In this document: positions 1 through 6,594 of the stretch, one piece after another
Layout: every line of letters starts with the position of its first letter
Position numbering within the stretch: the first letter of the stretch is position 1
Assembly (NCBI GenBank): GCA_006227785.1
Contig: SBFU01000494.1
Coordinates: 1-7,229 of the forward strand
DNA: 7,229 nt
Origin: Burkholderiales bacterium
GTDB taxonomy: Bacteria; Pseudomonadota; Gammaproteobacteria; Burkholderiales; Burkholderiaceae_C
Direction: 5' to 3'
Notes under the pieces: generated by a model
The model's input: only the letters and a program-made list of their open reading frames with translations
Told to the model about the DNA's origin: nothing
The model's database searches: none
Translations under genes and position numbers: made by a program

Positions 1-284
1 GGATGAAACACGAAACCCTCTCGCCCGCGCTCGTAGATCGAGACCCCGATCAGGTCGCTGGGCATGAGGTCGGCGGTGAACTGGACACGCGAGAACTGCA
101 GACCGAAGCTGCGCGCCAGGGCGTGGGCCAGCGTGGTCTTTCCGACCCCGGGCACGTCCTCGATCAGCAGGTGGCCGCCGGCCAGCAGGCAGGCCACGCA
201 GTCGGCCACCTGGGACGACTTGCCCACAATGACCGTGTTAAGCTGGTCCAGCAGGCGCTGAAGCTGGGTGTCTGTTTGCATCAT
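1..284 (-). CDS. MoxR-family AAA+ ATPase, N-terminal part (runs off left edge)
   Basis: The reverse strand reads MMQTDTQLQRLLDQLNTVIV and continues open to the window edge, giving about 94 codons. A P-loop, EDVPGVGKTTLAHALA, lies near residues 42-57. It is followed by FGLQFSRVQFTADLMPSDLIG, which matches the stretch after Walker A in MoxR proteins (RIQFTPDLLPSDVTG type), and then by IYERGREGFVFH, which leads into the Walker B region beyond the edge. MoxR ATPases are AAA+ chaperone-like proteins, usually encoded next to DUF58 and VWA-domain proteins and thought to help mature or activate partner complexes. Those partners would lie to the left and cannot be seen. Two consecutive ATG codons (at 284 and 281) can start the gene, and no clear Shine-Dalgarno precedes either. 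The family call is firm; the specific role is unknown. Confidence 0.9.
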   Translation of the reverse strand, partial: MMQTDTQLQRLLDQLNTVIVGKSSQVADCVACLLAGGHLLIEDVPGVGKTTLAHALARSFGLQFSRVQFTADLMPSDLIGVSIYERGREGFVFH

Positions 285-309
285 CCCGCGACCATACCGT
301 AAAACCACC

Positions 310-1263
310 ATGAGCCTGGGCACCGGATATTTCACCCACAGGGATTGCTGGAAGCACGAAATGGGCAGGGGACACCCGGAATGCCCGCAGCGCCTGGACG
401 CCATCGAGGACCGGTTGCTGGTCACCGGTCTGGACGTCGCCCTGCAGCGCCGCGAAGCGACACCGGCCTCCATGGCCGACCTGGAACTGGCGCACGGCCG
501 CATGCACCTGGCGGCTCTGCGGGGGCTGGCCGACGGGTTGCGTGAAGAGATCGCTGCTGGCGGGCCGACCCATGCGCAGATCGACCCCGACACCTCCATC
601 AATGAGCACTCGTGGGACGCCATTCTCGTGGCCGCCGGTGCGGCCATCGACGCCACCGACGCCGTCATGGCCGGTGAACTGGAGAACGCCTTCTGCGCCG
701 TCCGGCCGCCAGGGCACCATGCCACCCGCACCCAGGCCATGGGCTTCTGCTTTGTCAACAACGTGGCGGTGGCTGCCCGGTACGCGCTGGAACGACATGG
801 CCTCCGGCGCGTGGCCGTGGTCGACTTCGATGTGCACCACGGCAACGGCACCGAGGACATCGTCGCCGGCGACGAGCGCATCCTGATGTGCAGCTTCTAC
901 CAGCACCCCTTCTACCCGGCCTGGGACCACGCCGATGCGCCCAACCTGGTCAACCTGCCCGTGCCGGCCTACACCCGTGGCATGGACATCCGCGAGCTGG
1001 TGGACATGATGTGGCTGCCCCGGCTCGATGCCCACAGGCCGGAGATGATTTTCATCAGTGCCGGCTTCGATGCGCACCGGGAGGACGAGATGGGCCAGCT
1101 GGGTCTGGTCGAGAACGACTACGCCTGGATCACCGAGCGCCTGGTCGAGGTGGCGCGCCGCCACGCCAAGGGGCGCATTGTCAGCTGCCTGGAGGGCGGC
1201 TACCACCTGGGTGCACTGGCCCGCAGCGTCGAGGCGCATCTGCGGGTGCTGGCCGGCGTCTGA
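310..1263 (+). CDS. Histone-deacetylase-like amidohydrolase (class II HDAC / acetylpolyamine amidohydrolase superfamily)
   Basis: A 317-residue zinc-dependent deacetylase-fold protein with a complete active site. The His pair is H136-H137 in RPPGHHA. GFCFVNN lies at 145-151. Zinc ligands D174 and H176 are in VDFDVHHGNGT and D254 is in SAGFDAH. The transition-state Tyr is Y298 in LEGGYH. The RPPGHHA and DVHHGNGT wording is of the class II type. Bacterial relatives hydrolyse acetyl-lysine-like amides, acetylpolyamines or other acyl amides; the true substrate cannot be read from sequence. No signal peptide is seen, so it is probably cytoplasmic. ATG at 310 is preferred because MSLGTGYFTHRDCWKHEMG fits a family N-terminus. 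A GTG at 268 would add 14 unlikely residues and overlap the divergent moxR start. No Shine-Dalgarno precedes it. The neighbouring ECHDC3-like gene starts 97 bp downstream on the same strand. Confidence 0.92.
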   Translation: MSLGTGYFTHRDCWKHEMGRGHPECPQRLDAIEDRLLVTGLDVALQRREATPASMADLELAHGRMHLAALRGLADGLREEIAAGGPTHAQIDPDTSINEHSWDAILVAAGAAIDATDAVMAGELENAFCAVRPPGHHATRTQAMGFCFVNNVAVAARYALERHGLRRVAVVDFDVHHGNGTEDIVAGDERILMCSFYQHPFYPAWDHADAPNLVNLPVPAYTRGMDIRELVDMMWLPRLDAHRPEMIFISAGFDAHREDEMGQLGLVENDYAWITERLVEVARRHAKGRIVSCLEGGYHLGALARSVEAHLRVLAGV

Positions 1264-1360
1264 GTCGCCCGCCGCGAGTTCGGTGAACCCAGCGGGGCGG
1301 CCGCGCGCCCGGGGGGAATGTCGGACAATCGGCACTCCCGCCCCCGCACAGGCCTTTGCC

Positions 1361-2152
1361 ATGAACCCATCTGCGCCCTCCGACCTTCTGCTGCACACCC
1401 GGGACACGCGTGGCGTGCACCGCCTCACCCTGAACGCGCCGCGCAGCTTCAACGTGCTCAGCGAAGAAATGCTGGTCGCCCTGCAGCGCGCGCTGGATGC
1501 GGTGGCAGCCGATGCACAGTCCCGGGCCGTGGTCATCGCCGCCGAAGGTCGGGCTTTCTGCGCCGGCCACGACCTCAAGCAGATGCGCGCGCACCCCGAC
1601 ATCGACTACTACCGCCGCCTGTTCGCCCAATGCACGCGGGTCATGATGGCGATCCGACGGCTGGACGTTCCGGTGCTGGCGCGTGTGCAGGGGCTGGCCA
1701 CGGCGGCCGGTTGCCAGTTGGTCGCCCAGTGCGATCTGGCGGTTGCCGCCGAGGAGGCCAGCTTTGGCGTCAACGGCATCGACGTCGGACTTTTCTGTGC
1801 CACGCCCGGTGTGGCCCTCTCGCGCAACATCCTGCCCAAGCAGGCCATGGAGATGCTGCTGACCGGCGACTTCATATCGGCGCAGGAGGCGCGCCAGCGC
1901 GGACTCGTGAACCGTGTGGTGGCCGCCGATGCCCTCGACGCGGAGATCGAGCAACTGGTGCAGCGGCTGCTGGGCAAACCCCGCGAGGCGCTGGCCATGG
2001 GCAAGCAGCTGTTCTACCGTCAGCTGGAGACCGGGATGGAGGCGGCCTACCAGCTGGCCGGCCACACCATGGCCTGCAATATGGTGCACGAGGTGGCGCA
2101 GGAAGGCGTGCAGGCCTTCATCGACAAGCGTCCGCCCGCCTGGCGCGAATGA
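1361..2152 (+). CDS. Enoyl-CoA hydratase/isomerase (crotonase) family protein, ECHDC3-like, catalytic glutamates absent
   Basis: A 263-residue crotonase-fold protein. The first oxyanion-hole segment is FCAGHDL (66-72) and the second is GLATAAGCQLVAQCDLAVA (111-129). It is followed by SFGVNGIDVGLFCATPGVAL (134-153), the helix with FISAQEARQRGLVNRVV (171-187) and a C-terminal AFIDKRPPAW. The wording GHDLK, AAGCQLVA.CD and VGLFC.TPGVAL matches, from memory, human ECHDC3 better than canonical hydratases. Aligned to rat mitochondrial hydratase, the two catalytic glutamates (E144, E164) fall on Q119 and G139. Ordinary hydration of crotonyl-CoA is therefore unlikely, although acyl-CoA binding and oxyanion stabilisation look intact. 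The ATG at 1361 gives a normal family N-terminus; a longer open frame upstream overlaps the deacetylase gene and is rejected. There is no Shine-Dalgarno. A weak -10-like GACAAT sits at 1324-1329. Databases would probably call it simply enoyl-CoA hydratase. Confidence 0.9.
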   Translation: MNPSAPSDLLLHTRDTRGVHRLTLNAPRSFNVLSEEMLVALQRALDAVAADAQSRAVVIAAEGRAFCAGHDLKQMRAHPDIDYYRRLFAQCTRVMMAIRRLDVPVLARVQGLATAAGCQLVAQCDLAVAAEEASFGVNGIDVGLFCATPGVALSRNILPKQAMEMLLTGDFISAQEARQRGLVNRVVAADALDAEIEQLVQRLLGKPREALAMGKQLFYRQLETGMEAAYQLAGHTMACNMVHEVAQEGVQAFIDKRPPAWRE

Positions 2153-2165
2153 ATGTCGACTGTGT

Positions 2166-2194
2166 GCCGGGCGGGTCGTGTTGCGACCCCCGGC
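2166..2194 (+). other. Strong hairpin between the crotonase-like gene and mscS
   Basis: GCCGG (2166-2170) and GGGTCG (2173-2178) pair with CGACCC (2184-2189) and CCGGC (2190-2194). This gives eleven GC-rich base pairs with a two-base bulge (GC) and a TGTTG loop. No T-run follows, so it does not look like a standard intrinsic terminator. It could stabilise the 3' end of the upstream mRNA, act as a Rho-linked or partial terminator, or limit readthrough into mscS, whose ATG is 26 bp away. The structure is seen directly; the role is inferred. Confidence 0.5.
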
Positions 2195-2220
2195 CTTGAC
2201 CGATCCACCCACTGTTTCTC

Positions 2221-3498
2221 ATGAGCCAACCCATACCCATCGACGATTTTGGCCTCTGGCTGAGCGGCTTCCAGCGCCCCAGTGTGCTGCTTGAACTGGG
2301 CTCGCTGCTGCTGTGCGTGGCGCTGGCCTGGGGTATCTCGGCGCTGCTGCGGCGGGCGTTGGAAGGGCCGCAGAGCGGATCGTCGGTTCTGTTCGGCAAG
2401 CGCCTGGTCGACGGCGCCCTGTTTCCGATTGTCTTGCTGGTGCTGGCCTATGTGGCCCGTGCCCTGTTGCTGCCGCTGGTGCCACTGGCCGTCTTCCGGG
2501 TGGCGATTCCGGTGCTGGTGTCGCTGGTGGTCATTCGCATCGGAGTCAAGGTACTGCAAGTGGCCTTCCCTGGCGCACCGTGGGTCAGGCCGCTGGAGCG
2601 CAGCATCTCCTGGGTCGCCTGGGGGGGCATGGTGCTGTGGGTCAGCGGCTTGCTGCCCGTGGTGCTGCACGAAATGGACCAGATCAGCTGGAAGGTGGGC
2701 AACGCCCAGCTGTCGCTGCGCACCCTCCTTGAGGGACTGGTCACGGCCGGGGCGGTGCTGATTCTGGCCTTGTGGGTGTCATCGGCCATCGAGGCCCGCC
2801 TGCTTCGCTCGGCCACCGGTGGTCAGCTCTCGCTGCGCAAGGCGATCAGCAACGCCACCCGCGCTTTGCTGATGTTTGTCGGTCTGATGATGGCCATGAC
2901 GGCGGTCGGCATCGACCTGACCGCCCTGTCGGTGCTGGGCGGTGCCATCGGTGTCGGTATCGGCTTCGGCCTGCAGAAACTGGCGGCCAACTACGTCAGC
3001 GGATTCGTGATCCTGGCCGAGCGCAGCATGCGCATCGGTGACAACGTGCGGGTCGACAACTTCGATGGCCGCATCACCGACATCACCGCGCGTTACACCG
3101 TGATCCGTTCGCCGACCGGACGGGAGTCCATTGTCCCCAACGAGATCATGATCACCAGCCGCGTCGAGAACCTCTCGCTGGCCGATCCGCGTGTCTGGCT
3201 GTCCACGGTGGTGTCGGTGGCCTACGACAGCGATGTGGACCTGGTGACCCGGCTGCTGGTTGACGCGGCGACCGCCCAGGATCGGGTGCTCAAGGATCCA
3301 CCGCCCACGGCGGCCCTGTCGGCGTTCGGCGCCGACGGGCTGGAGTTCACCGTGGGGTTCTGGATTGCAGACCCGGAAAACGGCCAGCTGAATGTCCGCT
3401 CGGCCATCAACATGGCCATTCTGAGGTCCCTGCGCGAGCACGACATCGAGATCCCGTACCCCCAGCGCGTCGTGCACATGAAAGCACCGCCCGCCTGA
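2221..3498 (+). CDS. MscS-family mechanosensitive ion channel with extra N-terminal helices
   Basis: A 425-residue inner-membrane protein. Hydrophobic segments lie at about 21-44, 64-86, 88-109, 129-150, 172-192, 213-231 and 234-264. The last is the pore helix, LSVLGGAIGVGIGFGLQKLAANYVSGFVIL in character, with its Gly/Ala-rich face and the following NYVSGF kink. After it come ERSMRIGDNVRV (267-278) and the beta domain with GRITDITARYTVIRSPTGRESIVPN (283-307), both diagnostic of MscS. The C-terminal alpha/beta cage runs to about 417, with IEIPYPQRVVHM at the end. E. coli MscS has 286 residues and three helices; this protein has about four more helices, as in the medium-sized YbdG/YnaI-like members. 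Such channels release solutes on hypo-osmotic shock. There is no visible Shine-Dalgarno before the ATG. The gene ends 21 bp before the convergent dctM stop. Confidence 0.93.
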   Translation: MSQPIPIDDFGLWLSGFQRPSVLLELGSLLLCVALAWGISALLRRALEGPQSGSSVLFGKRLVDGALFPIVLLVLAYVARALLLPLVPLAVFRVAIPVLVSLVVIRIGVKVLQVAFPGAPWVRPLERSISWVAWGGMVLWVSGLLPVVLHEMDQISWKVGNAQLSLRTLLEGLVTAGAVLILALWVSSAIEARLLRSATGGQLSLRKAISNATRALLMFVGLMMAMTAVGIDLTALSVLGGAIGVGIGFGLQKLAANYVSGFVILAERSMRIGDNVRVDNFDGRITDITARYTVIRSPTGRESIVPNEIMITSRVENLSLADPRVWLSTVVSVAYDSDVDLVTRLLVDAATAQDRVLKDPPPTAALSAFGADGLEFTVGFWIADPENGQLNVRSAINMAILRSLREHDIEIPYPQRVVHMKAPPA

Positions 3499-3522
3499 AG
3501 GGGGCGGCGGGCAGCCGCTTCA
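3489..3522. terminator. Hairpin region spanning both stop codons of convergent mscS and dctM
   Basis: Only 21 bp separate the two stops. GCCCGCC (3489-3495) pairs perfectly with GGCGGGC (3506-3512). An alternative fold pairs GCGGC (3504-3508) with GCCGC (3514-3518) and TGAA (3496-3499) with TTCA (3519-3522), so that the two stop codons pair with each other. The DNA dyad is symmetric enough to act on both strands. No T-run is present, so termination efficiency is uncertain. The dyads are seen; the bidirectional terminator role is inferred from the convergent layout. Confidence 0.4.
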
Positions 3523-4815
3523 GCGCGCCATCATGCCCGGCAGCCACAAGGCGATGCCGGGAATCGCGATCAGGATGCCCAGGCGCACCACATCGGCCAT
3601 CACGAAGGGCCAGACGCCGCGGTACAGGGTCGACAGCTTGACGTCGGGCAGCAGGGAGTTGAGCACAAACAGGTTCAGGCCCACCGGGGGCGAGATCATG
3701 CCGATCTCCACCACCGTGACAATCAGGATGCCGAACCAGATGGGGTCGTAACCCAGGCCCACGATGACCGGGAAGAACACCGGGATGGTCAGCAGCACGA
3801 TGGCCAGTTCCTCCATCACCATGCCCAGCAGCAGGTAGATGCCCATCATCATGACCACCACCATGATCGGATTCGGGCTGAAGTCCAGCACGAAGGCCTT
3901 CAGGTCCGCCGGCATGGTGGTGAAGTTCATGAAGCTGGTGAAGATCATCGCCCCGATCAGGATGGTGAACAGCATCGCGGTCGTGCGTGTGCTCTCCAGC
4001 AGGATGTCCAGCAGCACGCGCGGCGTCAGGCTGCCGCGCAGCAGGGCGAACATGAAGGCCCCGGCTGCCCCCACACCAGCGCCTTCGGTGGCGGTGAAGA
4101 CGCCACCATAGATGCCACCGATGACCAGGGCAAACAGCAGCGCCACGCCCCAGATGCCACGGATGGCCCTCAGCCGCTGCGGCCAGGTGAACCGCTCGGC
4201 GGGCGGACCCGCCTCCGGGTCCCGCCAGGTCACGAACACCACCGCCAGGCACAGGCAGGTGATCGCCACAATGCCCGGCAGAATGCCGGCCACGAACAGC
4301 TTGCCAATGTCGGTCTCGGTGATGATTCCGTAGATCACCAGGATGGTCGACGGCGGAATCAGGATGCCCAGCGTGCCACCCGAGGCGATGGCACCGGTGG
4401 CCAGCGTGGACTTGTAGCCGTGGGCCATCATCTGTGGGTAAGCCACACGCGACATGGTGGCCGCCGTGGCGATGGATGAACCACAGATGGAGCCGAAACC
4501 GCCGGAGGCAATGATGCTGGCCATGGCCAGGCCACCACGCCGATGCCCGACAAAGGCGTTGGCCGCCGTGAACAGCTCCCGCGCCATGCCGGCGCGGGCC
4601 ACGAAGTTGCCCATCAGCACGAACAGCGGAATGACCGACAGCACGTAGTGGAAGCCGGTCTCGAAGATGACCTGGCTGGTGCTGGCATAGGCAGCCGGCC
4701 AGCCGCGCATCAGGCCCAGGCCGACGATGCCGGCAATCGACATCGCCACCGCCAGGGGCACACGCAGGAAGGCCAGCAGAAAGACCCCCAGAAATCCCAG
4801 TGCGGCCTCGGTCAT
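3520..4815 (-). CDS. dctM: TRAP transporter large membrane subunit (DctM)
   Basis: A 431-residue, very hydrophobic protein with the DctM-type layout of roughly twelve helices in two repeated halves. Family signatures are GSSIATAATM (112-121), ASGGTLGILIPPS (144-156), TATEGAGVGA (241-250), MEELAIVLLTIPVFFPV (334-350) and MISPPVGLNLFVLN (373-386). The two PP-containing hairpin-like segments are the expected ion/substrate-site elements. DctM forms the translocation path of a sodium-driven tripartite transporter in the inner membrane, fed by the periplasmic DctP and held by DctQ. The start at 4815 overlaps the dctQ stop as ATGA and has a good Shine-Dalgarno (AAGGAG, 7 bases upstream). This supports translational coupling and rules out the longer frame extending into dctQ. 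The length is normal for the family. Confidence 0.95.
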   Translation of the reverse strand: MTEAALGFLGVFLLAFLRVPLAVAMSIAGIVGLGLMRGWPAAYASTSQVIFETGFHYVLSVIPLFVLMGNFVARAGMARELFTAANAFVGHRRGGLAMASIIASGGFGSICGSSIATAATMSRVAYPQMMAHGYKSTLATGAIASGGTLGILIPPSTILVIYGIITETDIGKLFVAGILPGIVAITCLCLAVVFVTWRDPEAGPPAERFTWPQRLRAIRGIWGVALLFALVIGGIYGGVFTATEGAGVGAAGAFMFALLRGSLTPRVLLDILLESTRTTAMLFTILIGAMIFTSFMNFTTMPADLKAFVLDFSPNPIMVVVMMMGIYLLLGMVMEELAIVLLTIPVFFPVIVGLGYDPIWFGILIVTVVEIGMISPPVGLNLFVLNSLLPDVKLSTLYRGVWPFVMADVVRLGILIAIPGIALWLPGMMAR

Positions 4816-5321
4816 GGCGCCACTCCTTGGGTACTGGGCGCCTGGTGAACACGGGGCGGCGGGGGTGAGACGACAAAGACCAGGTGCACCAATGCCGTCA
4901 GCAGCAGCAGCCCGGCCATCAGCCACGCCACCGGCGACAGCGGCAGCTGCAGGTGGACCGTGATGTCGCCGTACTCGGCAAACCGTTCGGCACGCCGGGT
5001 CATGAGCCAGGCCATCATGCCGAAGGCGCCGGCACAGATCAGGTGCACGATCCGGGCCTGGATGCCCTTGAGCCAGTCGGGGATGAAGCCGTCCATCGTG
5101 TCGAACACCACGTGCTCCCCACGCCAGGACACCATGGGCAGGGCGCCGAAGATCACGATCACCATCAGGATCTCGGTCATTTCCAGGCCGCCCGGCACCG
5201 AGTTGTTGAAGAACTTGCGGCCGCTCACGTCGATCAGCGTGAGCCACATGATGGAGAACAGGGCCATGGCGGCCATGAGGCCGGTGGACCAGTTGATCAG
5301 GCGTTCCAGGGTTTTGTGCAT
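4812..5321 (-). CDS. dctQ: TRAP transporter small membrane subunit (DctQ)
   Basis: A 169-residue protein with four hydrophobic segments at about 12-31, 48-66, 90-107 and 130-151. The family-typical LTLIDVSGRKFFNNSVPGGLEMTEILM (28-53) and RGEHVVFD (67-74) are present. DctQ is the four-helix partner of DctM and is needed for docking and transport. The ATG at 5321 gives the usual short N-terminus (MHKTLERL). A TTG at 5384 would add 21 residues and place the hairpin/U-tract at 5340-5367 inside the gene, so it is less likely. No Shine-Dalgarno is visible before 5321, in contrast to dctP and dctM. The C-terminal tail after 151 is Pro-rich and variable. Its stop overlaps the dctM start by four bases. 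Confidence 0.92.
   Translation of the reverse strand: MHKTLERLINWSTGLMAAMALFSIMWLTLIDVSGRKFFNNSVPGGLEMTEILMVIVIFGALPMVSWRGEHVVFDTMDGFIPDWLKGIQARIVHLICAGAFGMMAWLMTRRAERFAEYGDITVHLQLPLSPVAWLMAGLLLLTALVHLVFVVSPPPPRVHQAPSTQGVAP
4823..4828 (-). promoter_or_regulatory. Shine-Dalgarno of dctM inside dctQ
   Basis: AAGGAG on the minus strand, seven bases before the dctM ATG and within the last codons of dctQ. It fixes the dctM start at 4815 and, with the ATGA overlap, suggests coupled translation of the two membrane subunits. Confidence 0.8.
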
Positions 5322-5339
5322 GAATGGAGCTGCGGCAGC

Positions 5340-5367
5340 AAAAAAGAAGGCCGGTCGGGCCAGCCCT
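5340..5367 (-). terminator. Intrinsic-terminator-like hairpin and U-tract between dctP and dctQ
   Basis: On the minus strand GGCTGG (5365-5360) pairs with CCGGCC (5354-5349) through six pairs, one of them a U-G wobble, around a CCCGA loop. An outer G-U and A-U pair can extend the stem. TTCTTTTTT (5348-5340) follows directly. This is the textbook form of a Rho-independent terminator. It lies 18 bases before the dctQ ATG, so partial readthrough would yield more dctP than dctQM message, as the binding protein is needed in excess. The hairpin and T-run are seen; attenuation is inferred. Confidence 0.6.
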
Positions 5368-5426
5368 GCAAGAAAGCCCAGCAAGAGGCGCGCCAGCGCA
5401 GCTCTTGCCGGGAATCCGGGCTGTCC

Positions 5427-5438
5427 CGCCGGCCGGCG
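5427..5438. repeat. Perfect 12-bp GC palindrome downstream of dctP
   Basis: CGCCGGCCGGCG is fully self-complementary and starts about 30 bp past the dctP stop. As RNA it can form only a four-pair stem with a GGCC loop, or a dimer-like fold. It may help stabilise the dctP 3' end together with the hairpin at 5340-5367. In GC-rich DNA such palindromes can also arise by chance. Confidence 0.35.
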
Positions 5439-5468
5439 TCGGTCAGGCGGACCTCACGTTGTGGGCGA

Positions 5469-6485
5469 TCACTTCACCTTGGCGATCTCGGCGCGGAACT
5501 CGGCCAGCACCGCCTTCGCGTTCTTCAGGCCTTTGGCTTCGGCGGCAGCGGCCCAGCGGTCTTCCAGCGCCGCCTGCTTGGCCTTCACCTCGTTGATGAA
5601 GGCTTCGCTGGCCTGGATGCGTTGCACGCCTTGCGCCTTTTGCGCCCCATCGCGGGACGCGGCATCCACCCGGTCCCAGCCTTCACCGAAGATGCGGGCC
5701 ACGGTCTCGCCCGAGATCTTGTCCACCACCGCCTTGTCTTCGGCCGACAGCGCGTTGTACTTGGCCGGGTTCATCATGAACACGAAGCTGGTGTTGTAGA
5801 GGCCGCCGGGGAAGGTGGTGGCGTGCTTGACCATCGACAGCTTGAAGGACGCGATCGATTCATCCGGGAAGAAGGTTCCGTCCATGACACCGGTGGACAA
5901 CAGCTCGAAGGACTCGGGAGCCGGCTTCAGGGTCGTGTTCCAGCCCATGGCCTTGGACAGCTCGTTGATGTTGCCACCGCCGATCCGGAACTTCAGCGAC
6001 GCCGCATCGGCGGCCGAGGTCACCGGCTTCTTGCTGTTGAAGATGATGCCGGGGCCGTGCGTGAAGACACCCAGCACTTTCACACCCCGGTGCTCACCCA
6101 GCGGTGCGAAGTGTTTGCTGTAGACGCGCTGGTAGGCCAGCGAGGTGGCCAGGGCACTGTCACCCAGGAAGGGAAATTCGGCGACCTGGGTGTTGATGAA
6201 GCGACCGGGTGTGTAGCCGTCGACGGTGAAGGAGATGTCGGCCAGGCCGTCGCGCACCGCGTCGAAGGTGCCGGGCGCCGCCACCACGGCCTTGGGCAGG
6301 GCGTTGCATTTCATGCGGCCGTTGCTCTCCTTGGCCAGCAGGTCGCACCAGGCAGCCTGGGCGGTGGACAGGGTGTGCGTCGGTGGCACCCAGGTGGACG
6401 TGTTGAACACCGTCTGGGCCGAGGCGACCCCGGCGGCCAGGGCGGTGGTGGACAGGGCGGCTGCAACGGCAAGGCGGAATTTCAT
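5469..6485 (-). CDS. dctP: TRAP transporter periplasmic substrate-binding protein (DctP)
   Basis: A 338-residue DctP-family protein. A Sec signal peptide (MKFRLAVAAALSTTALAAGV then ASA|QT) is probably cleaved after A23. The mature part has the usual features: TWVPPTHTLS (31-40), a GLADISFTVDGYTPGRF segment (80-96), AEFPFLGDS (102-110), and SLKFRIGGGN (163-172), in which R167 fits the conserved arginine that binds the substrate carboxylate. Two cysteines, C47 and C60, are the only ones in the mature protein and could form a disulfide. The C-terminus is a long charged helix. It captures an organic acid in the periplasm and delivers it to DctQM; the substrate cannot be told from sequence. A Shine-Dalgarno GGAGA (6497-6493) lies seven bases before the ATG. 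It is first in the operon, and divergent from etfB. Confidence 0.95.
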   Translation of the reverse strand: MKFRLAVAAALSTTALAAGVASAQTVFNTSTWVPPTHTLSTAQAAWCDLLAKESNGRMKCNALPKAVVAAPGTFDAVRDGLADISFTVDGYTPGRFINTQVAEFPFLGDSALATSLAYQRVYSKHFAPLGEHRGVKVLGVFTHGPGIIFNSKKPVTSAADAASLKFRIGGGNINELSKAMGWNTTLKPAPESFELLSTGVMDGTFFPDESIASFKLSMVKHATTFPGGLYNTSFVFMMNPAKYNALSAEDKAVVDKISGETVARIFGEGWDRVDAASRDGAQKAQGVQRIQASEAFINEVKAKQAALEDRWAAAAEAKGLKNAKAVLAEFRAEIAKVK

Positions 6486-6551
6486 GTCTGTGTCTCCGTG
6501 GTGGAAGGGGTGGCAATCTGGTTACTAGTCATAATCAAAGATCCCTTTCTC

Positions 6552-6557
6552 ACTATA
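6552..6557 (-). promoter_or_regulatory. Candidate -10 box for the dctPQM operon
   Basis: TATAGT on the minus strand (5 of 6 to TATAAT), about 66 bases before the dctP ATG. No good -35 hexamer is found 16-18 bases upstream because the region is GC-rich. If this promoter is real, it may need an activator; the dyad at 6595-6622 lies about 40-65 bases upstream of it. Confidence 0.35.
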
Positions 6558-6594
6558 GGTGATCCCCCGGGCCGGCGGTCTCCTGACTTACCCG

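Noticed and set aside
1294..1317. GC-rich stretch with GGGCG/CGCCC after the deacetylase gene as a possible terminator
   Set aside because: Only a five-pair stem, no T-run, and several equally weak alternative folds in a G/C block.
1058..1360. N-terminal extension of the crotonase-like gene into the deacetylase gene
   Set aside because: The extra residues are Trp/Arg/Ser-rich and resemble no crotonase. The family start at 1361 is natural, so this is not a fusion.
238..1602. A 454-codon open frame on the minus strand opposite the deacetylase gene
   Set aside because: The translation is compositionally odd, spans two real genes and an intergenic gap, and overlaps moxR. It is a GC-codon-bias shadow.
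2196..2201. TTGACC as a -35 box for mscS
   Set aside because: The matching -10 position falls on the ATG itself with no TATAAT-like hexamer, so no promoter is supported there.
3407..4876. A 489-codon minus-strand frame across dctM
   Set aside because: Frame-shifted shadow of dctM. The true frame has TRAP motifs, a Shine-Dalgarno and the ATGA overlap with dctQ.
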